DNA of 64,000 nt from Brevibacillus reuszeri. GTDB lineage: Bacteria > Bacillota > Bacilli > Brevibacillales > Brevibacillaceae. Each line of letters opens with the position of its first letter. The first letter of the stretch is position 1. The stretch lies in the NCBI RefSeq assembly GCF_002897295.1, contig NZ_BEXF01000027.1, positions 1 to 64,000 of the forward strand, written 5' to 3'. A model generated the notes under the pieces. It worked only from the letters and a program-made list of their open reading frames with translations, was not told the DNA's origin and ran no database searches. Shown here in pieces: positions 17,765 through 28,676 of this stretch. The position numbers were made by a program, and so were the translations under genes.

Positions 17765-18858
17765 TACGGCTTCTGCGGACCTATAATGTAAACGGTTTTG
17801 TTGCGCTTGCGGCCAAACTGGACCGCTTCCGATTCTGTGCCAACAAATACGTCAATCTTACCACCACGCATAGCGCCACCCGTATCTTCTGCTCGACGAT
17901 ACCCTACTCCGTCAATGTAGACCCACCATCCATATGGAATGACCTTTGGATCTACAGCAATCGTATGACCTGCCTTAGCCTTTACCCCTGTCGCCGTTCG
18001 ACCATAGCCCGGCGAGCTAGGATGTTTGCCTCCACCTGATGGTGAATAGGCAGTTAGAGTAACACCAGTCAGTACTTTTTTCGGCCTAAACACTTTTCCA
18101 CCACGAGAAACCATACCTGCTGAAGCGACCAAGACCCGTTGTGATTTATCATCCGTTTGGAGTGCTGGGACTGCAGTTCCGACAGCGATCACATGGTCCT
18201 TCTTTGGTGCAAGTACGTCTCTTGAAACCAGTTCACGGGAGACCTCCTTCCCATCTTCCATGACCAGCTTGTAGTGTGCAATTGCCTTACCTTCTTGCCC
18301 GCTTTGTAACACACGGGACTTGCCCTTTTCTAACGAGGGATCATTCTTGCGTATTTCCTGAAAAGCAACTTTCTCCTCCACATCGACCGTCTGCTCCACA
18401 ACGCGCTTGATGCTTATCGCAGAATCTTTGGTCAACGATGCGGTCAAGGCCGGTTCTACCCGGTCCTTTTCACTAAGCGCAATGCCGCCGTCCTTCAACG
18501 CACCAGCTACATCGCGATTGAGTGTCTGTATCACTTTTGTCTGCCCGTCAACCTGGACTGGTATTGACCAGGTTGTATGTAAGGTAATTATTGCTCCGTC
18601 TGTTAGCTTCGTCTGAGGTGTCGGTTGAAGGGAATCCTTTTCCGTTACCGTAATGCTTCTCTCGGTTAAGAACTGCTCGACGGTCTTTGCTTTGGTAGCT
18701 ACCGTCTTACTTTCTCCGTCCAACGAAAAAGTGACCTGTTTTGGCTGGGTAGCCTGGGCAGAGAAATAGCCAATCATGGGAACCAGCACAAGAGCAAGGC
18801 AGCCGAAAAAGACAAGCCCCCGATTCTTATACCTTTCCCAAATTGCGCGTAACTCCAT
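17764..18858 (-). CDS. yabE: YabE-like cell-wall protein (DUF348, G5 and 3D domains)
   Basis: Predicted exported muralytic protein of the Rpf/Sps-like group. A single N-terminal membrane segment (residues ~14-35) is followed by two DUF348 repeats (~40-150), a G5 domain (~155-235) and a C-terminal 3D domain (~265-364) whose hallmark aspartates are in TIAVDPKVIPYG, AEDTGGAM and IDVFVG. ATG 18856-18858 is preferred over a GTG three codons upstream because AGGAG is 8 nt before it. It has a sigma-A promoter ~115 nt upstream. B. subtilis YabE is somewhat longer. Confidence 0.9.
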   Translation of the reverse strand: MELRAIWERYKNRGLVFFGCLALVLVPMIGYFSAQATQPKQVTFSLDGESKTVATKAKTVEQFLTERSITVTEKDSLQPTPQTKLTDGAIITLHTTWSIPVQVDGQTKVIQTLNRDVAGALKDGGIALSEKDRVEPALTASLTKDSAISIKRVVEQTVDVEEKVAFQEIRKNDPSLEKGKSRVLQSGQEGKAIAHYKLVMEDGKEVSRELVSRDVLAPKKDHVIAVGTAVPALQTDDKSQRVLVASAGMVSRGGKVFRPKKVLTGVTLTAYSPSGGGKHPSSPGYGRTATGVKAKAGHTIAVDPKVIPYGWWVYIDGVGYRRAEDTGGAMRGGKIDVFVGTESEAVQFGRKRNKTVYIIGPQKP

Positions 18859-18974
18859 TTCCCACACTCCTTTTCCTAGAAAAGCGCGTTGGCTTTTCCT
18901 GTCTAGCCAGGTAAGGGTCGATGTAATTGCACTAATATTCTGGAAGTGGCCGGTACTAATTAAGGTCGGATTTG

Positions 18975-19003
18975 ATTGTATGTTATCTTCCCGGCTTTGT
19001 CAA
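18975..19003 (-). promoter_or_regulatory. Sigma-A promoter for yabE
   Basis: Minus strand TTGACA (18998-19003), 17-nt spacer, TACAAT (18975-18980). The ~110-nt leader contains GAAAAGC / GCTTTTC, a hairpin ending just upstream of the AGGAG ribosome site. Confidence 0.87.
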
Positions 19004-19014
19004 ATTTCCCCTAC

Positions 19015-19140
19015 CTTGGCCGAAGCGATAATGGAACCAGACTAGCAAAAAACCAATGGCGAATGGTAGCAGGTTCCTGTCGAGAGCACGTGTCGGATGG
19101 ACAATAATCGTTCGACACATTGTTCATGGTATGCGTCGAT
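19015..19140. other. Structured non-coding stretch between tatD and yabE
   Basis: No gene is visible in 18859-19205. Outside the yabE promoter and tatD terminator, this stretch has nested complementarity: GGAACC/GGTTCC enclosing ACCAAT/ATGGT, and GTGTCG/CGACAC. On the minus strand ACCAT-TCGCC-ATTGGT runs into TTTTTG. A small RNA or a second terminator is possible, but nothing proves transcription. Confidence 0.3.
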
Positions 19141-19159
19141 AAAAAGGAGTAGAACAACG

Positions 19160-19202
19160 ACAAAAAAGCGGGAAATCCACGACAGCCGTGATTTCCCGCT
19201 TT
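19160..19202 (-). terminator. Terminator of tatD
   Basis: AAAGCGGGAAAT / ATTTCCCGCTTT form a 12-bp stem around a ~14-nt loop, followed by TTTTTTG on the minus strand. Confidence 0.9.
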
Positions 19203-19205
19203 TAC

Positions 19206-19976
19206 TTATTTGCTTAATCGAAACAAACGCTTGGCATTGTCAGTAGTAATTTGCGCCATTTCCTCGTAAGACAAGCCACGAATGTTCGCCATCTCCTCGC
19301 AGACATAGCGGACGTAGCCACTCTCATTTCGCTTGCCACGGAACGGATGCGGCGTGAGATATGGGCAATCTGTTTCTATCAATAGCTTGTCCTGTGGTAC
19401 TTTGGCCGCTACTTCTTTTGGCTGCTTGGCATTTTTAAAAGTAAGTGGTCCCCCGAACGAAATATAGAAGTTCATATCGAGAGCGAGCTTGGCTGTTTCC
19501 CAGCTACCGGAGAAGCAGTGCATGATCCCGCCCACATCTGCTGCCTTCTCTTCTTTCAAAATGGTCAAAACGTCCTGATGGGCATCCCGGTTGTGAATAA
19601 TGATCGGCATATCGAGCTTGCGCGCAAGACGTATCTGCTTGCGAAACACCTCTGCCTGAACATCCTTCGGTGATGTGTCCCAGTAGTAATCAAGACCCAT
19701 CTCACCCAAGCCTACGACTTTTGGATGACGACTCAGCTCCTCGATCCACTCCAGATGCTCATCAGTCATGTCCTTGGCGTCTTGCGGGTGCCAGCCGATG
19801 ACTGCGTAGATAAAATCATGGGCTTCTGCCAGCTCCATGCAGGTCGGGATCGTCTCTGCATTAAATCCGATGTTCACAATCGTACTGACGCCATTTTCTT
19901 GCGCGCGGGCGATGACTTCTTCCCGATCCTCATCAAATTCCTTTGCATTTAAATGCGCGTGCGTTTCAAATAACAC
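19206..19976 (-). CDS. TatD-family metal-dependent DNase (YabD)
   Basis: TIM-barrel hydrolase with 3'-5' nuclease activity in characterised relatives. Metal-binding landmarks: THAHL at the N-terminus, GEMGLDYYWD near 92, HNRDAH near 128, HCFSG near 153 and ETDCPYLTP near 203. 256 aa, full length. It lies directly downstream of metG with a 27-nt gap. Confidence 0.95.
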   Translation of the reverse strand: MLFETHAHLNAKEFDEDREEVIARAQENGVSTIVNIGFNAETIPTCMELAEAHDFIYAVIGWHPQDAKDMTDEHLEWIEELSRHPKVVGLGEMGLDYYWDTSPKDVQAEVFRKQIRLARKLDMPIIIHNRDAHQDVLTILKEEKAADVGGIMHCFSGSWETAKLALDMNFYISFGGPLTFKNAKQPKEVAAKVPQDKLLIETDCPYLTPHPFRGKRNESGYVRYVCEEMANIRGLSYEEMAQITTDNAKRLFRLSK

Positions 19977-20003
19977 AGCTGGTCCTTCCTTTCCTGCCCC
20001 TTG

Positions 20004-22350
<2,347 letters not shown>

Positions 22351-22371
22351 GAAATGCCTCATTTATCCTCT

Positions 22372-22399
22372 ATTGTACACGACCGCAATGTTTTGTAAA
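22372..22399 (-). promoter_or_regulatory. Sigma-A promoter for the metG T-box leader
   Basis: Minus strand TTTACA (22394-22399), 16-nt spacer, TACAAT (22372-22377), just upstream of the leader. Confidence 0.7.
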
Positions 22400-22670
22400 C
22401 ATCCTCCTTGCGCCTTTTTACGGATAAGGAAAAATTGCGTATTCGACAAATTATGGTTACAAAAAAAGGACCTAACGGGAAAATAAGGTTTATTTGTCGA
22501 ACTAGCTCTATATAATTCGACATAATACGACTTAAATTTCAGGCTATAATCCCAGTAAATTTTATCCATAAAATTTTCCATATTGTTGAAGTCGACCGAA
22601 TAAACGTTGGTATATCAATCTTTTCATTTTCAAAAAACACTTTTCTTTTCAAAGAATTGTCAAAATGATG

Positions 22671-22699
22671 TTGACACCTTTGGGAATCGCTGGTATGAT
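22671..22699 (+). promoter_or_regulatory. Sigma-A promoter for abrB
   Basis: TTGACA (22671-22676), 17-nt spacer ending in TGG, TATGAT (22694-22699); the TGn gives an extended -10. Transcription should start near 22706. Confidence 0.9.
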
Positions 22700-22714
22700 G
22701 ATTCCAACAGAAAA

Positions 22715-22731
22715 TGTCGAATATTGACGAT
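22715..22731 (+). promoter_or_regulatory. Tandem Spo0A boxes in the abrB control region
   Basis: TGTCGAA at 22715-22721 is an exact 0A box and TGACGAT at 22725-22731 a near match, in tandem at a 10-bp period and just after the predicted start site. This arrangement would block elongation or initiation when Spo0A is phosphorylated. Three further exact boxes lie upstream at 22442-22448 (-), 22495-22501 (+) and 22516-22522 (-). Confidence 0.8.
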
Positions 22732-22790
22732 TAACAATATACGCGTACCAATAGGATCGACATATCCACAATTTAGGAGGAGAAATCATT

Positions 22791-23042
22791 ATGATGAAAT
22801 CAACAGGTATTGTTCGTAAAGTGGACGAGTTGGGCCGTGTAGTTATTCCAATCGAATTGCGCCGTACACTGGGCATCGCTGAAAAAGACGCTTTGGAAAT
22901 CTACGTAGATGGCGAGCGCATCATCTTGAAAAAGTACGAGCCTGCATGCATCTTCTGTGGTAACGCTGATCGAGTATCTCATTTTAAAGGTAAAATTGTT
23001 TGCCAAGACTGTCTGACTGAAATGCCAGTTGTAAAACGCTAA
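22791..23042 (+). CDS. abrB: Transition-state regulator AbrB
   Basis: Global repressor of post-exponential genes; among its usual targets is spoVG. Residues 1-~55 are the AbrB swapped-hairpin DNA-binding domain (MKSTGIVRKVDELGRVVIPI). The C-terminal part differs from B. subtilis AbrB and carries two cysteine pairs (CIFCGN near 62 and CQDC near 75), suggesting a small zinc-binding multimerisation module. AGGAGG precedes two adjacent ATGs. It runs opposite to metG and rsmI and is controlled by Spo0A boxes. Confidence 0.95.
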   Translation: MMKSTGIVRKVDELGRVVIPIELRRTLGIAEKDALEIYVDGERIILKKYEPACIFCGNADRVSHFKGKIVCQDCLTEMPVVKR

Positions 23043-23062
23043 TTTTAGTCTTTACATATACC

Positions 23063-23103
23063 AAAGCCTTCGAAGGTGGACAAGCCCTTTGAAGGCTTTT
23101 TTG
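23063..23103 (+). terminator. Terminator of abrB
   Basis: AAAGCCTTC / GAAGGCTTT stem with a 19-nt loop, followed by TTTTTTG, about 20 nt after the stop. Confidence 0.87.
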
Positions 23104-23123
23104 TATCACGTTTACTCGCATCT

Positions 23124-23180
23124 GCATAAAAAAACCTCTATCGAGGACTTTTCATGGAGGAGCGACCGCGTTTTAGCGGT
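23124..23180 (+). repeat. Intergenic repeat family B, copy 3 (longest)
   Basis: Begins GCATAAAAAAACCTC and continues through GAGGACTTTTCATGGAGG. It matches 12862-12916 (opposite strand) and the core at 5641-5667. On the minus strand its first part reads CCTC-GATA-GAGG followed by TTTTTTT, an intrinsic-terminator-like hairpin. GGAGCG ... CGCTCC (to ~23198) encloses ACCGC/GCGGT. Confidence 0.7.
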
Positions 23181-23237
23181 TGGTTTTTATGCGCTCCAGA
23201 ATTCATAAGCATTGCGCTTATAAATTCTTATACGTTT

Positions 23238-23337
23238 AGAAAACTTGGCTTTGCCAAGCCTTTTGGCGCAGGCGGGGCCTTAGTTGCGCTTATACTATCT
23301 TCCTTAGAATTTTATACTTTCCGATAGTACAAAAAAA
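23238..23337. repeat. Intergenic repeat family A, copy 2
   Basis: About 100 nt matching 12720-12809, with a CTTGGC-TTT-GCCAAG hairpin and TACTATC ... GATAGTA arms. It again abuts the T-tract of a minus-strand terminator (rsmI). The 23104-23358 gap holds only repeats A and B and this terminator. Confidence 0.8.
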
Positions 23338-23357
23338 GCTGACCCAATTTGGTCAGC
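23331..23357 (-). terminator. Terminator of rsmI
   Basis: GCTGACC / GGTCAGC around a 6-nt loop, then TTTTTTTG on the minus strand; it directly adjoins the stop codon. Confidence 0.87.
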
Positions 23358-23358
23358 T

Positions 23359-24246
23359 CTACTCATCCTCCGAATGACGGTGGTATTCGTTATATATATC
23401 CCGCTTCGCAACATTTCGATCATCAGCAGCCTGCTTGATTGCTTCCTTTTTTGTCATACCCTGTGTGCAGTAATGATCGACATGCTCCACAACGCTGAGT
23501 GCAGTCCACCACAAAGCTTCATCGGGGTCATCTTCTAAAGGCCCTGTGTACCCTTCTACTATCAAACAAAACTCGCCTCGCGCTTCACCCTCTTGCAGCC
23601 ATCCGATCAGCTCGTCCAGCGTTCCACGGACAAACTCTTCGTAGCGCTTGGTAAGCTCTCTCGCCAAAACAGCGCGGCGATTTCCCCACGCTTCGTGAAT
23701 CGCGGTCAATGTCTTTTCAATACGATGCGGCGCTTCATAAAAAATCAAAGTCTCCGGATATCGCTTGAGCCGTTCCAGCTCCTCGCGCCGCTCCTTGTTT
23801 TCGCGTCCTATGAATCCGCAAAATACAAAGCGCTCTGTCGGCAAGCCTGATGCAATCAGCGCAGTCAAAGCTGCATTGGCTCCCGGAACCGGGATTACCG
23901 GATAGCCTGCCTCAGTTGCATCACGCACCAGCTCGGCTCCAGGGTCAGATATAGCTGGCAAGCCCGCATCACTTACCAAGGCAATTTTTTTACCCTCTGC
24001 GAGCCATTGCAACAGTCCGCTGCCACTTGCTTCCTTATTATGCTCGTGATAGCTCACCGTTCGTTTTTCAATTTGAAAATGATTGAGCAGCTTTCTCGTC
24101 TGGCGCGTATCTTCACAAGCAATGACATCGACAGCTCGCAATGTTTCCAGACAGCGGACCGTGATATCATCCAGATTTCCAATAGGTGTTGCCACCAGAT
24201 AAAGGACACCTGTTTCTTCAGCAGCAAAACTGCGTTGCACATTCAT
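23359..24246 (-). CDS. rsmI: 16S rRNA (cytidine-1402-2'-O)-methyltransferase
   Basis: Tetrapyrrole-methylase-fold enzyme (YabC/YraL family) acting on C1402 of the ribosomal P site. Typical blocks: [15 protein letters not shown] near residue 16, [24 protein letters not shown] and the [15 protein letters not shown] loop, plus FVFCGFIGR. 295 aa. It overlaps the GIY-YIG gene by 4 nt, indicating coupled translation. Confidence 0.96.
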   Translation of the reverse strand: MNVQRSFAAEETGVLYLVATPIGNLDDITVRCLETLRAVDVIACEDTRQTRKLLNHFQIEKRTVSYHEHNKEASGSGLLQWLAEGKKIALVSDAGLPAISDPGAELVRDATEAGYPVIPVPGANAALTALIASGLPTERFVFCGFIGRENKERREELERLKRYPETLIFYEAPHRIEKTLTAIHEAWGNRRAVLARELTKRYEEFVRGTLDELIGWLQEGEARGEFCLIVEGYTGPLEDDPDEALWWTALSVVEHVDHYCTQGMTKKEAIKQAADDRNVAKRDIYNEYHRHSEDE

Positions 24247-24611
24247 CGTGAGTCCCTCCCTCCGACTGTGGCATCGAATTCTTCGACACTATTTTGACTG
24301 GCTTTATTCAGTCGATCATGCAATGCGGCAATCAACTCTTCCTTTTTTGGGCGGGGCAGTCGTTTGATTGCTTCCTCACGCTTCAATCCCCAGGAGCGAT
24401 CTGTCCCTTCTTCCCAATAAAGCAGCTCTACCGGCCCACGTCCACGCGTGTATTTCGCACCCTTGCCCTCGTTGTGCATACGAATGCGCCTCAACAGCTC
24501 GGTAGTGTAGCCGGTGTACAGACTGTTGTCTGCACAGGACAGCATGTAGACAAAATGACTTTTATAGGAGGGAATCGCGTCTTCCGAAATAGATTTCTTG
24601 CAGTTCTTCAC
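24243..24611 (-). CDS. GIY-YIG domain protein (YazA family)
   Basis: Small nuclease-fold protein of unknown role. [17 protein letters not shown] is the GIY-YIG core (here YML/YTGY), with the conserved Arg in [10 protein letters not shown] prefer GTG 24609-24611 (GAGAGG 6 nt upstream, 122 aa) to an ATG nine codons upstream. Either way it overlaps the preceding methyltransferase gene by ~50 nt, and it overlaps rsmI by 4 nt, so yabB-yazA-rsmI behaves as one operon, as in B. subtilis. Confidence 0.88.
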   Translation of the reverse strand: MKNCKKSISEDAIPSYKSHFVYMLSCADNSLYTGYTTELLRRIRMHNEGKGAKYTRGRGPVELLYWEEGTDRSWGLKREEAIKRLPRPKKEELIAALHDRLNKASQNSVEEFDATVGGRDSR

Positions 24612-25329
24612 AGTATTCCTCTCCATTTTCGTAGACAATCAACGGCGAACCAATTCTGAGCTCCGGCTTGCCGCCCCTCATCCCCTCAATGAGGACCATG
24701 TTTGGTTCCGCTTCTCTGCGCGGATATACAAGCCGCATCCGCTTGGGCTCGATCCCGTATTGGCGCATCAATGAAATGATATCGATCAAGCGAGTAGAAC
24801 GATGAACCATCGCCAGCTTGCCACCGTTTTTCAGCAGCTGACTGCCTACCCGGATCACGTCCTCCAGGGAAAGCATAATTTCGTGCCGCGCAATGGCGAA
24901 GTGCTCGCTGATGTTTTTTTCTCCACTTGTTGCTGGCATATACGGCGGATTGCACGTAATCAAATCAAACTTGCCATGGCCAAAGCGCGAAACCGCGTCT
25001 TTAACATCGCCGTGGTGCATCGTAATTCGCTCTTCCAGCCCGTTTAGCACTACATTGCGGCTCGCCATGCTAAACAACCGCTCTTGGATTTCGATTCCTT
25101 CAAATTTTGCCTCTGGTGTCCGTGTCGTCATTATTAACGGAATCGCACCATTGCCCGTGCAAAAATCCAGGATTCGTCCTCTTTTCGGTACGGAAGCAAA
25201 GCGCGCCAGCAGTACGGCATCCATCGAAAAGCAAAATACTTCATGGCTTTGAATTATTTTCAGCTCGTGTGTCAATAAATCGTCGATGCGCTCTGATTCA
25301 AAAAGCGGCACGCCTGTGACAGGTTCCAT
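24562..25329 (-). CDS. tRNA1(Val) (adenine37-N6)-methyltransferase-like protein (YabB)
   Basis: Class I SAM-dependent N6-adenine methyltransferase. [15 protein letters not shown] is the SAM loop and CNPPYMP the catalytic NPPY motif near residue 130. Family members methylate A37 of tRNA1-Val; the exact substrate here is inferred. 255 aa, full length. First gene of the yabB-yazA-rsmI group, with yabA and its terminator upstream. Confidence 0.93.
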   Translation of the reverse strand: MEPVTGVPLFESERIDDLLTHELKIIQSHEVFCFSMDAVLLARFASVPKRGRILDFCTGNGAIPLIMTTRTPEAKFEGIEIQERLFSMASRNVVLNGLEERITMHHGDVKDAVSRFGHGKFDLITCNPPYMPATSGEKNISEHFAIARHEIMLSLEDVIRVGSQLLKNGGKLAMVHRSTRLIDIISLMRQYGIEPKRMRLVYPRREAEPNMVLIEGMRGGKPELRIGSPLIVYENGEEYCEELQEIYFGRRDSLL

Positions 25330-25366
25330 CTGTTGCTTTCTACTCCTTTTATTTCTGCGTCTCTTT

Positions 25367-25403
25367 GAAAAAGCGACCTGACACGTGGTCCAGGTCGCTT
25401 TTC
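25367..25403 (-). terminator. Terminator between yabA and yabB
   Basis: AAAAAGCGACCTG / CAGGTCGCTTTT form a 12-bp stem around 10 nt; symmetrical A/T flanks make it potentially bidirectional. Confidence 0.85.
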
Positions 25404-25415
25404 CTTACACACCGT

Positions 25416-25787
25416 TTATTTTTGAGGGCCTCCGCTCAGGAACGAGAGACAGAAGAGGCAATCTCCTTCTTTTCGTAAGCTTCCGAAATGCACATTGCAG
25501 ATGTGGAATCCTTCTGCGTACAGACGAGCCAGATTGTCATATCCTTCTCCGACTACTGCCTTTTTGGCTTTCTCCTTCGCAACAGGGCTTGTTCCCTTTT
25601 GTTTCGTTTGGGACCCTGTCTTCTTTCTGTCCAGTCGGTTGCGAAGGTGCTGGTTTTCAACGAGTAATTGGGCATTTTCCTCCATCAAAACGACGATGAC
25701 GTCTTTCAACTCACCAATCTCTTTATACAGGTCCCCAATACGTTCTTCAATGCTCGCCATTTTGACGAAGATTTCCCGTTTGTCCAC
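25416..25787 (-). CDS. yabA: Replication initiation control protein YabA
   Basis: Negative regulator of initiation that bridges DnaA and the DnaN clamp. Residues ~10-60 form a leucine-zipper coiled coil ([19 protein letters not shown]). The C-terminal zinc domain shows FHICNVHFG and CLFCLSFL, the His/Cys ligands of YabA. 123 aa. It lies 28 nt downstream of ricT in the tmk-to-yabA series. Confidence 0.96.
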   Translation of the reverse strand: MDKREIFVKMASIEERIGDLYKEIGELKDVIVVLMEENAQLLVENQHLRNRLDRKKTGSQTKQKGTSPVAKEKAKKAVVGEGYDNLARLYAEGFHICNVHFGSLRKEGDCLFCLSFLSGGPQK

Positions 25788-25815
25788 TAGCTCACCTCTC
25801 CCCTACCCCCACTGC

Positions 25816-26631
25816 TTATTCAAAAGTGGGGAGCCCTATCGCAATCTCATCAAGTCCAAACTCTGTGACCTTTTTGTCGATCGAAAGCTCTACTTGGACG
25901 GATTGGTCCAGTACGTTAACAGACACAACGCGTCCATTCCCCATCGGGGTGGTCACCATTTTTCCAACATCAGGCATTTCGTCGCGCGTGCTTTCATAGT
26001 TGTCGTTCTCGTATTTTAAACAGCACATCAACCGGCCACACAGACCAGAGATTTTGGCTGGATTCAACGAAAGGTTTTGGTCCTTGGCCATTTTGATCGA
26101 TACAGGCTCAAAATCACCGAGGAACGTCGAACAGCACAGCAATCGACCACACGGACCGATGCCGCCGAGCATTTTTGCTTCATCACGTACACCGATTTGA
26201 CGCAGCTCGATACGCGTGCGGAATACGGAAGCCAAATCTTTGACCAGCTCACGGAAATCAACTCTTCCATCAGCAGTAAAATAAAAAATGATCTTGTTGC
26301 GGTCAAATGTGTATTCCACATCGACCAGCTTCATGTCGAGCTTGTGTTCCTTGATCTTCGTCTGACATACTGCAAATGCGTTCTTAGCAGCCTGCTTATT
26401 CTCGTCAACCTGCTTGGCATCGCGGTCATCTGCCATCCGAATCACTTTTTTAAGCGGCAAGACCACATCGGAATCAGCCACTTCTTTTTTACCGATGACG
26501 ACCTTCCCAAACTCGACCCCTCGCGCCGTTTCAACAATGACGGTGCAATCCTTCTCTATCGGCAGTCGGTCAGGGTCGAAATAATATATTTTGCCCGCCT
26601 TTTTAAAGCGGACGCCAACAACCTCATACAA
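25816..26631 (-). CDS. ricT: RicT / YaaT (PSP1 domain)
   Basis: Subunit of the RicAFT complex that steers RNase Y mRNA processing and is needed for sporulation, competence and biofilms. PSP1 fold begins VVGVRFKKAGKIYYFDP. Two cysteine-rich stretches, GPCGRLLCCSTFL and GLCGRLMCCLKYE, supply ligands of the Fe-S clusters reported for the complex. 271 aa, 3 nt from holB. Confidence 0.95.
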   Translation of the reverse strand: MYEVVGVRFKKAGKIYYFDPDRLPIEKDCTVIVETARGVEFGKVVIGKKEVADSDVVLPLKKVIRMADDRDAKQVDENKQAAKNAFAVCQTKIKEHKLDMKLVDVEYTFDRNKIIFYFTADGRVDFRELVKDLASVFRTRIELRQIGVRDEAKMLGGIGPCGRLLCCSTFLGDFEPVSIKMAKDQNLSLNPAKISGLCGRLMCCLKYENDNYESTRDEMPDVGKMVTTPMGNGRVVSVNVLDQSVQVELSIDKKVTEFGLDEIAIGLPTFE

Positions 26632-26634
26632 GGG

Positions 26635-27615
26635 TTATCCCTCCTGGATTTGAAGAACCAACCGCTCAAGAGCCAACTGTGCGTTGGCATTTCGCTCTAT
26701 CCGATTTTTCGTTTCCATGACCAAATCTATCCCGTGCAAGAGCTCAGCTTTTGTCCATACCAGTGCTTGTCCTTGCAGCACATCCTGTTGGTCGCTGTTA
26801 ATGAGATGGGCATGCCTGCCTACTTGCACGTACAGGATATCGCGCAGCCAAAGGATGAGCAAATCTAAAAAGAGGGGTAGTTCCTCCTTTATTTTGTCGC
26901 TCTTTTGCAACAAATCATGGATGGTAAAGAGCGCAGACGAATTGCGTTGTTTGCACTCATGCACCAATTGTATCACTAGATTTCTTAGCTGTGCAAACGA
27001 TTCTGATTGGCTGAGCACCTTGGCCTCTTCCACATTTGTCGTAATGTGGGAAGCAACCTGCGCCATTCCTGCTAAAACCCCATCAGCGCGCAGTTCTTCG
27101 GCGATCGAATCTGCAGAAAGTGGGGAGAATTGTACAATTTGGCATCGGGATAAAATCGTTGGAAGCATCGCGTGACTGTGCTCCGTCAAGAGCAACGCCA
27201 GTACACCTGCAGGTGGTTCCTCCAAAAACTTGAGCAGACTGTTGGCAGCCTGGGTCGTCATTTTATCAACGTGCTCAATAATGTATACCTTGTGCTGGGA
27301 CTCAACGGCCCGCATCGCCATTTCTTTTTGCAGCGCCCTTATCTGATCGATTTTAATAGAAGCGCCATCTGGTGTAATAAACAGCACATCAGGATGATTG
27401 CCACCCTCGATGCGTCTACATGTAACACAGGCCCCGCAGGCGTCCGCCTCCCTCTCCTGACAAAAAAGGGATTTCGCCAGATGCAGGGCCATCTGCTTCT
27501 TTCCCGCGCCTTTGGGACCGGCCAGTAAATAAGCGTGGGCCAGTCGCTCGTTGCGCAAGCTATGGTATAAGAGCTCCGCCGCTCTTGGCTGCTGAGAAAA
27601 ATGAGTCCATGTCAT
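26635..27615 (-). CDS. holB: DNA polymerase III delta-prime subunit
   Basis: Clamp-loader subunit. Starts MTWTHFSQQPRAAELL; P-loop-like GPKGAGKKQMA near residue 33, a four-Cys zinc module (CGACVTCRRIEGGNHPD with an upstream Cys) and the sensor region VYIIEHVDKM-TQAANSLLKFLEEPP. 326 aa. In B. subtilis order between yaaR and ricT. Confidence 0.95.
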   Translation of the reverse strand: MTWTHFSQQPRAAELLYHSLRNERLAHAYLLAGPKGAGKKQMALHLAKSLFCQEREADACGACVTCRRIEGGNHPDVLFITPDGASIKIDQIRALQKEMAMRAVESQHKVYIIEHVDKMTTQAANSLLKFLEEPPAGVLALLLTEHSHAMLPTILSRCQIVQFSPLSADSIAEELRADGVLAGMAQVASHITTNVEEAKVLSQSESFAQLRNLVIQLVHECKQRNSSALFTIHDLLQKSDKIKEELPLFLDLLILWLRDILYVQVGRHAHLINSDQQDVLQGQALVWTKAELLHGIDLVMETKNRIERNANAQLALERLVLQIQEG

Positions 27616-27630
27616 GATGTTTCACACCTA

Positions 27631-28077
27631 CTAAAAGTACAAATTAATCAGCATGCCGCGAATTTCGCCAATCCGGGCCAACAGATCAATCATCGGTGCC
27701 TGTTCACTGAGCAGTTCGTCTGTTAATCTGAGCAGCTCCGCATCCACCTCTTTGACGATCTTGTAGAGCCTGCTGCGTCCACGCCGATTCATTCCACGTC
27801 TATCATCCAGGGCAACACCGTATTTAACGGCTTCCTCCATGAACTGCTTGACGAGGTTTTTATAGGAATAGAAGTCACGAACGGATCTGGAACGGGCGAG
27901 GATCTGCCCCTGCTTATCGATGTCTGACAGAAGTCGATTCAACCGCTCCTGGGACATTCGTTCGTCTTCGCCTTGAATCATCGTGCCAAAATTCATCTTT
28001 TCGAGCTGAGGATTTCTTCGAGAATCCGCAGCTTTGATCAAGTCCAGTTTCGGTCGTAATCCGTCACCGATTTTCAA
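27631..28077 (-). CDS. yaaR: YaaR family protein (DUF327)
   Basis: Conserved protein of unknown function. 148 residues, mostly helical and highly charged, with the family block VRDFYSYKNLVKQFMEEAVKYG. It starts 15 nt upstream of holB and ~100 nt downstream of darA. Synteny supports the name; no biochemical role is inferred. Confidence 0.88.
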   Translation of the reverse strand: MKIGDGLRPKLDLIKAADSRRNPQLEKMNFGTMIQGEDERMSQERLNRLLSDIDKQGQILARSRSVRDFYSYKNLVKQFMEEAVKYGVALDDRRGMNRRGRSRLYKIVKEVDAELLRLTDELLSEQAPMIDLLARIGEIRGMLINLYF

Positions 28078-28183
28078 ATCGCCACCTCCGCACCCTGATC
28101 CAAAAAGGGATTTGTCCCTGTGAGATCAAGTATATACGAAAGCGGCGAAAAAAGAGAGAAGGAACTATTTCATTCATGAGAGG

Positions 28184-28513
28184 TTAGAACGAGTGGAATT
28201 CTCCGACATCCAGTACAAATACGGCTGCTCCGCCCACTTGCACTTCTAGTGGGTACGGCATGAACGAATCCACAGCATTACTGAGAGGAGAAACGGGAGT
28301 GACCATTTGTTTGCGGGATTTGCAGTTATGTGCAATGATGTCGATTACTTCCGGCACGCTTTCGTCAGACGTACCGATTAAAAAAGTCGTGTTGCCAGCT
28401 CGTAAAAAACTGCCTGTACTGGCAAGCTTGGTAGCCCGAAACCCCTTTTTTACAAGTTGTTGAGACAGACGACCACTATCTTTATCCTGGACGACCGCAA
28501 CTACCATTTTCAT
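28184..28513 (-). CDS. darA: Cyclic-di-AMP receptor DarA (YaaQ, PII-like)
   Basis: Trimeric PII-like protein that binds c-di-AMP. The 109 residues begin MKMVVAVVQDKDS and contain the binding segments GFRATKLASTGSFLRAGNTT and VGGAAVFVLDV characteristic of the YaaQ/PstA family. Upstream on the minus strand ATGCTG-TATAAT is a strong extended -10-like sequence (~28615). Neighbours tmk and yaaR are as in B. subtilis. Confidence 0.95.
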   Translation of the reverse strand: MKMVVAVVQDKDSGRLSQQLVKKGFRATKLASTGSFLRAGNTTFLIGTSDESVPEVIDIIAHNCKSRKQMVTPVSPLSNAVDSFMPYPLEVQVGGAAVFVLDVGEFHSF

Positions 28514-28676
28514 CGGCTATCACCCTTTCCGCAGGTAATCATTCCCTTAAAGTGCGTGGTTTCTTCATTGTATGATAAACATCTAGGCATGGTACGATAT
28601 AAAGCCTATTCATATTATACAGCATGTACGTTACAATGCGGTACTGCCAACCTTGTTCAAAGCGATCAAACTTCTT

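Noticed and set aside
23104-23337. HEARO/omega RNA or another named RNA class
   Set aside because: The region is structured and repeated, but I could not match a known consensus and no IscB or transposase is near.
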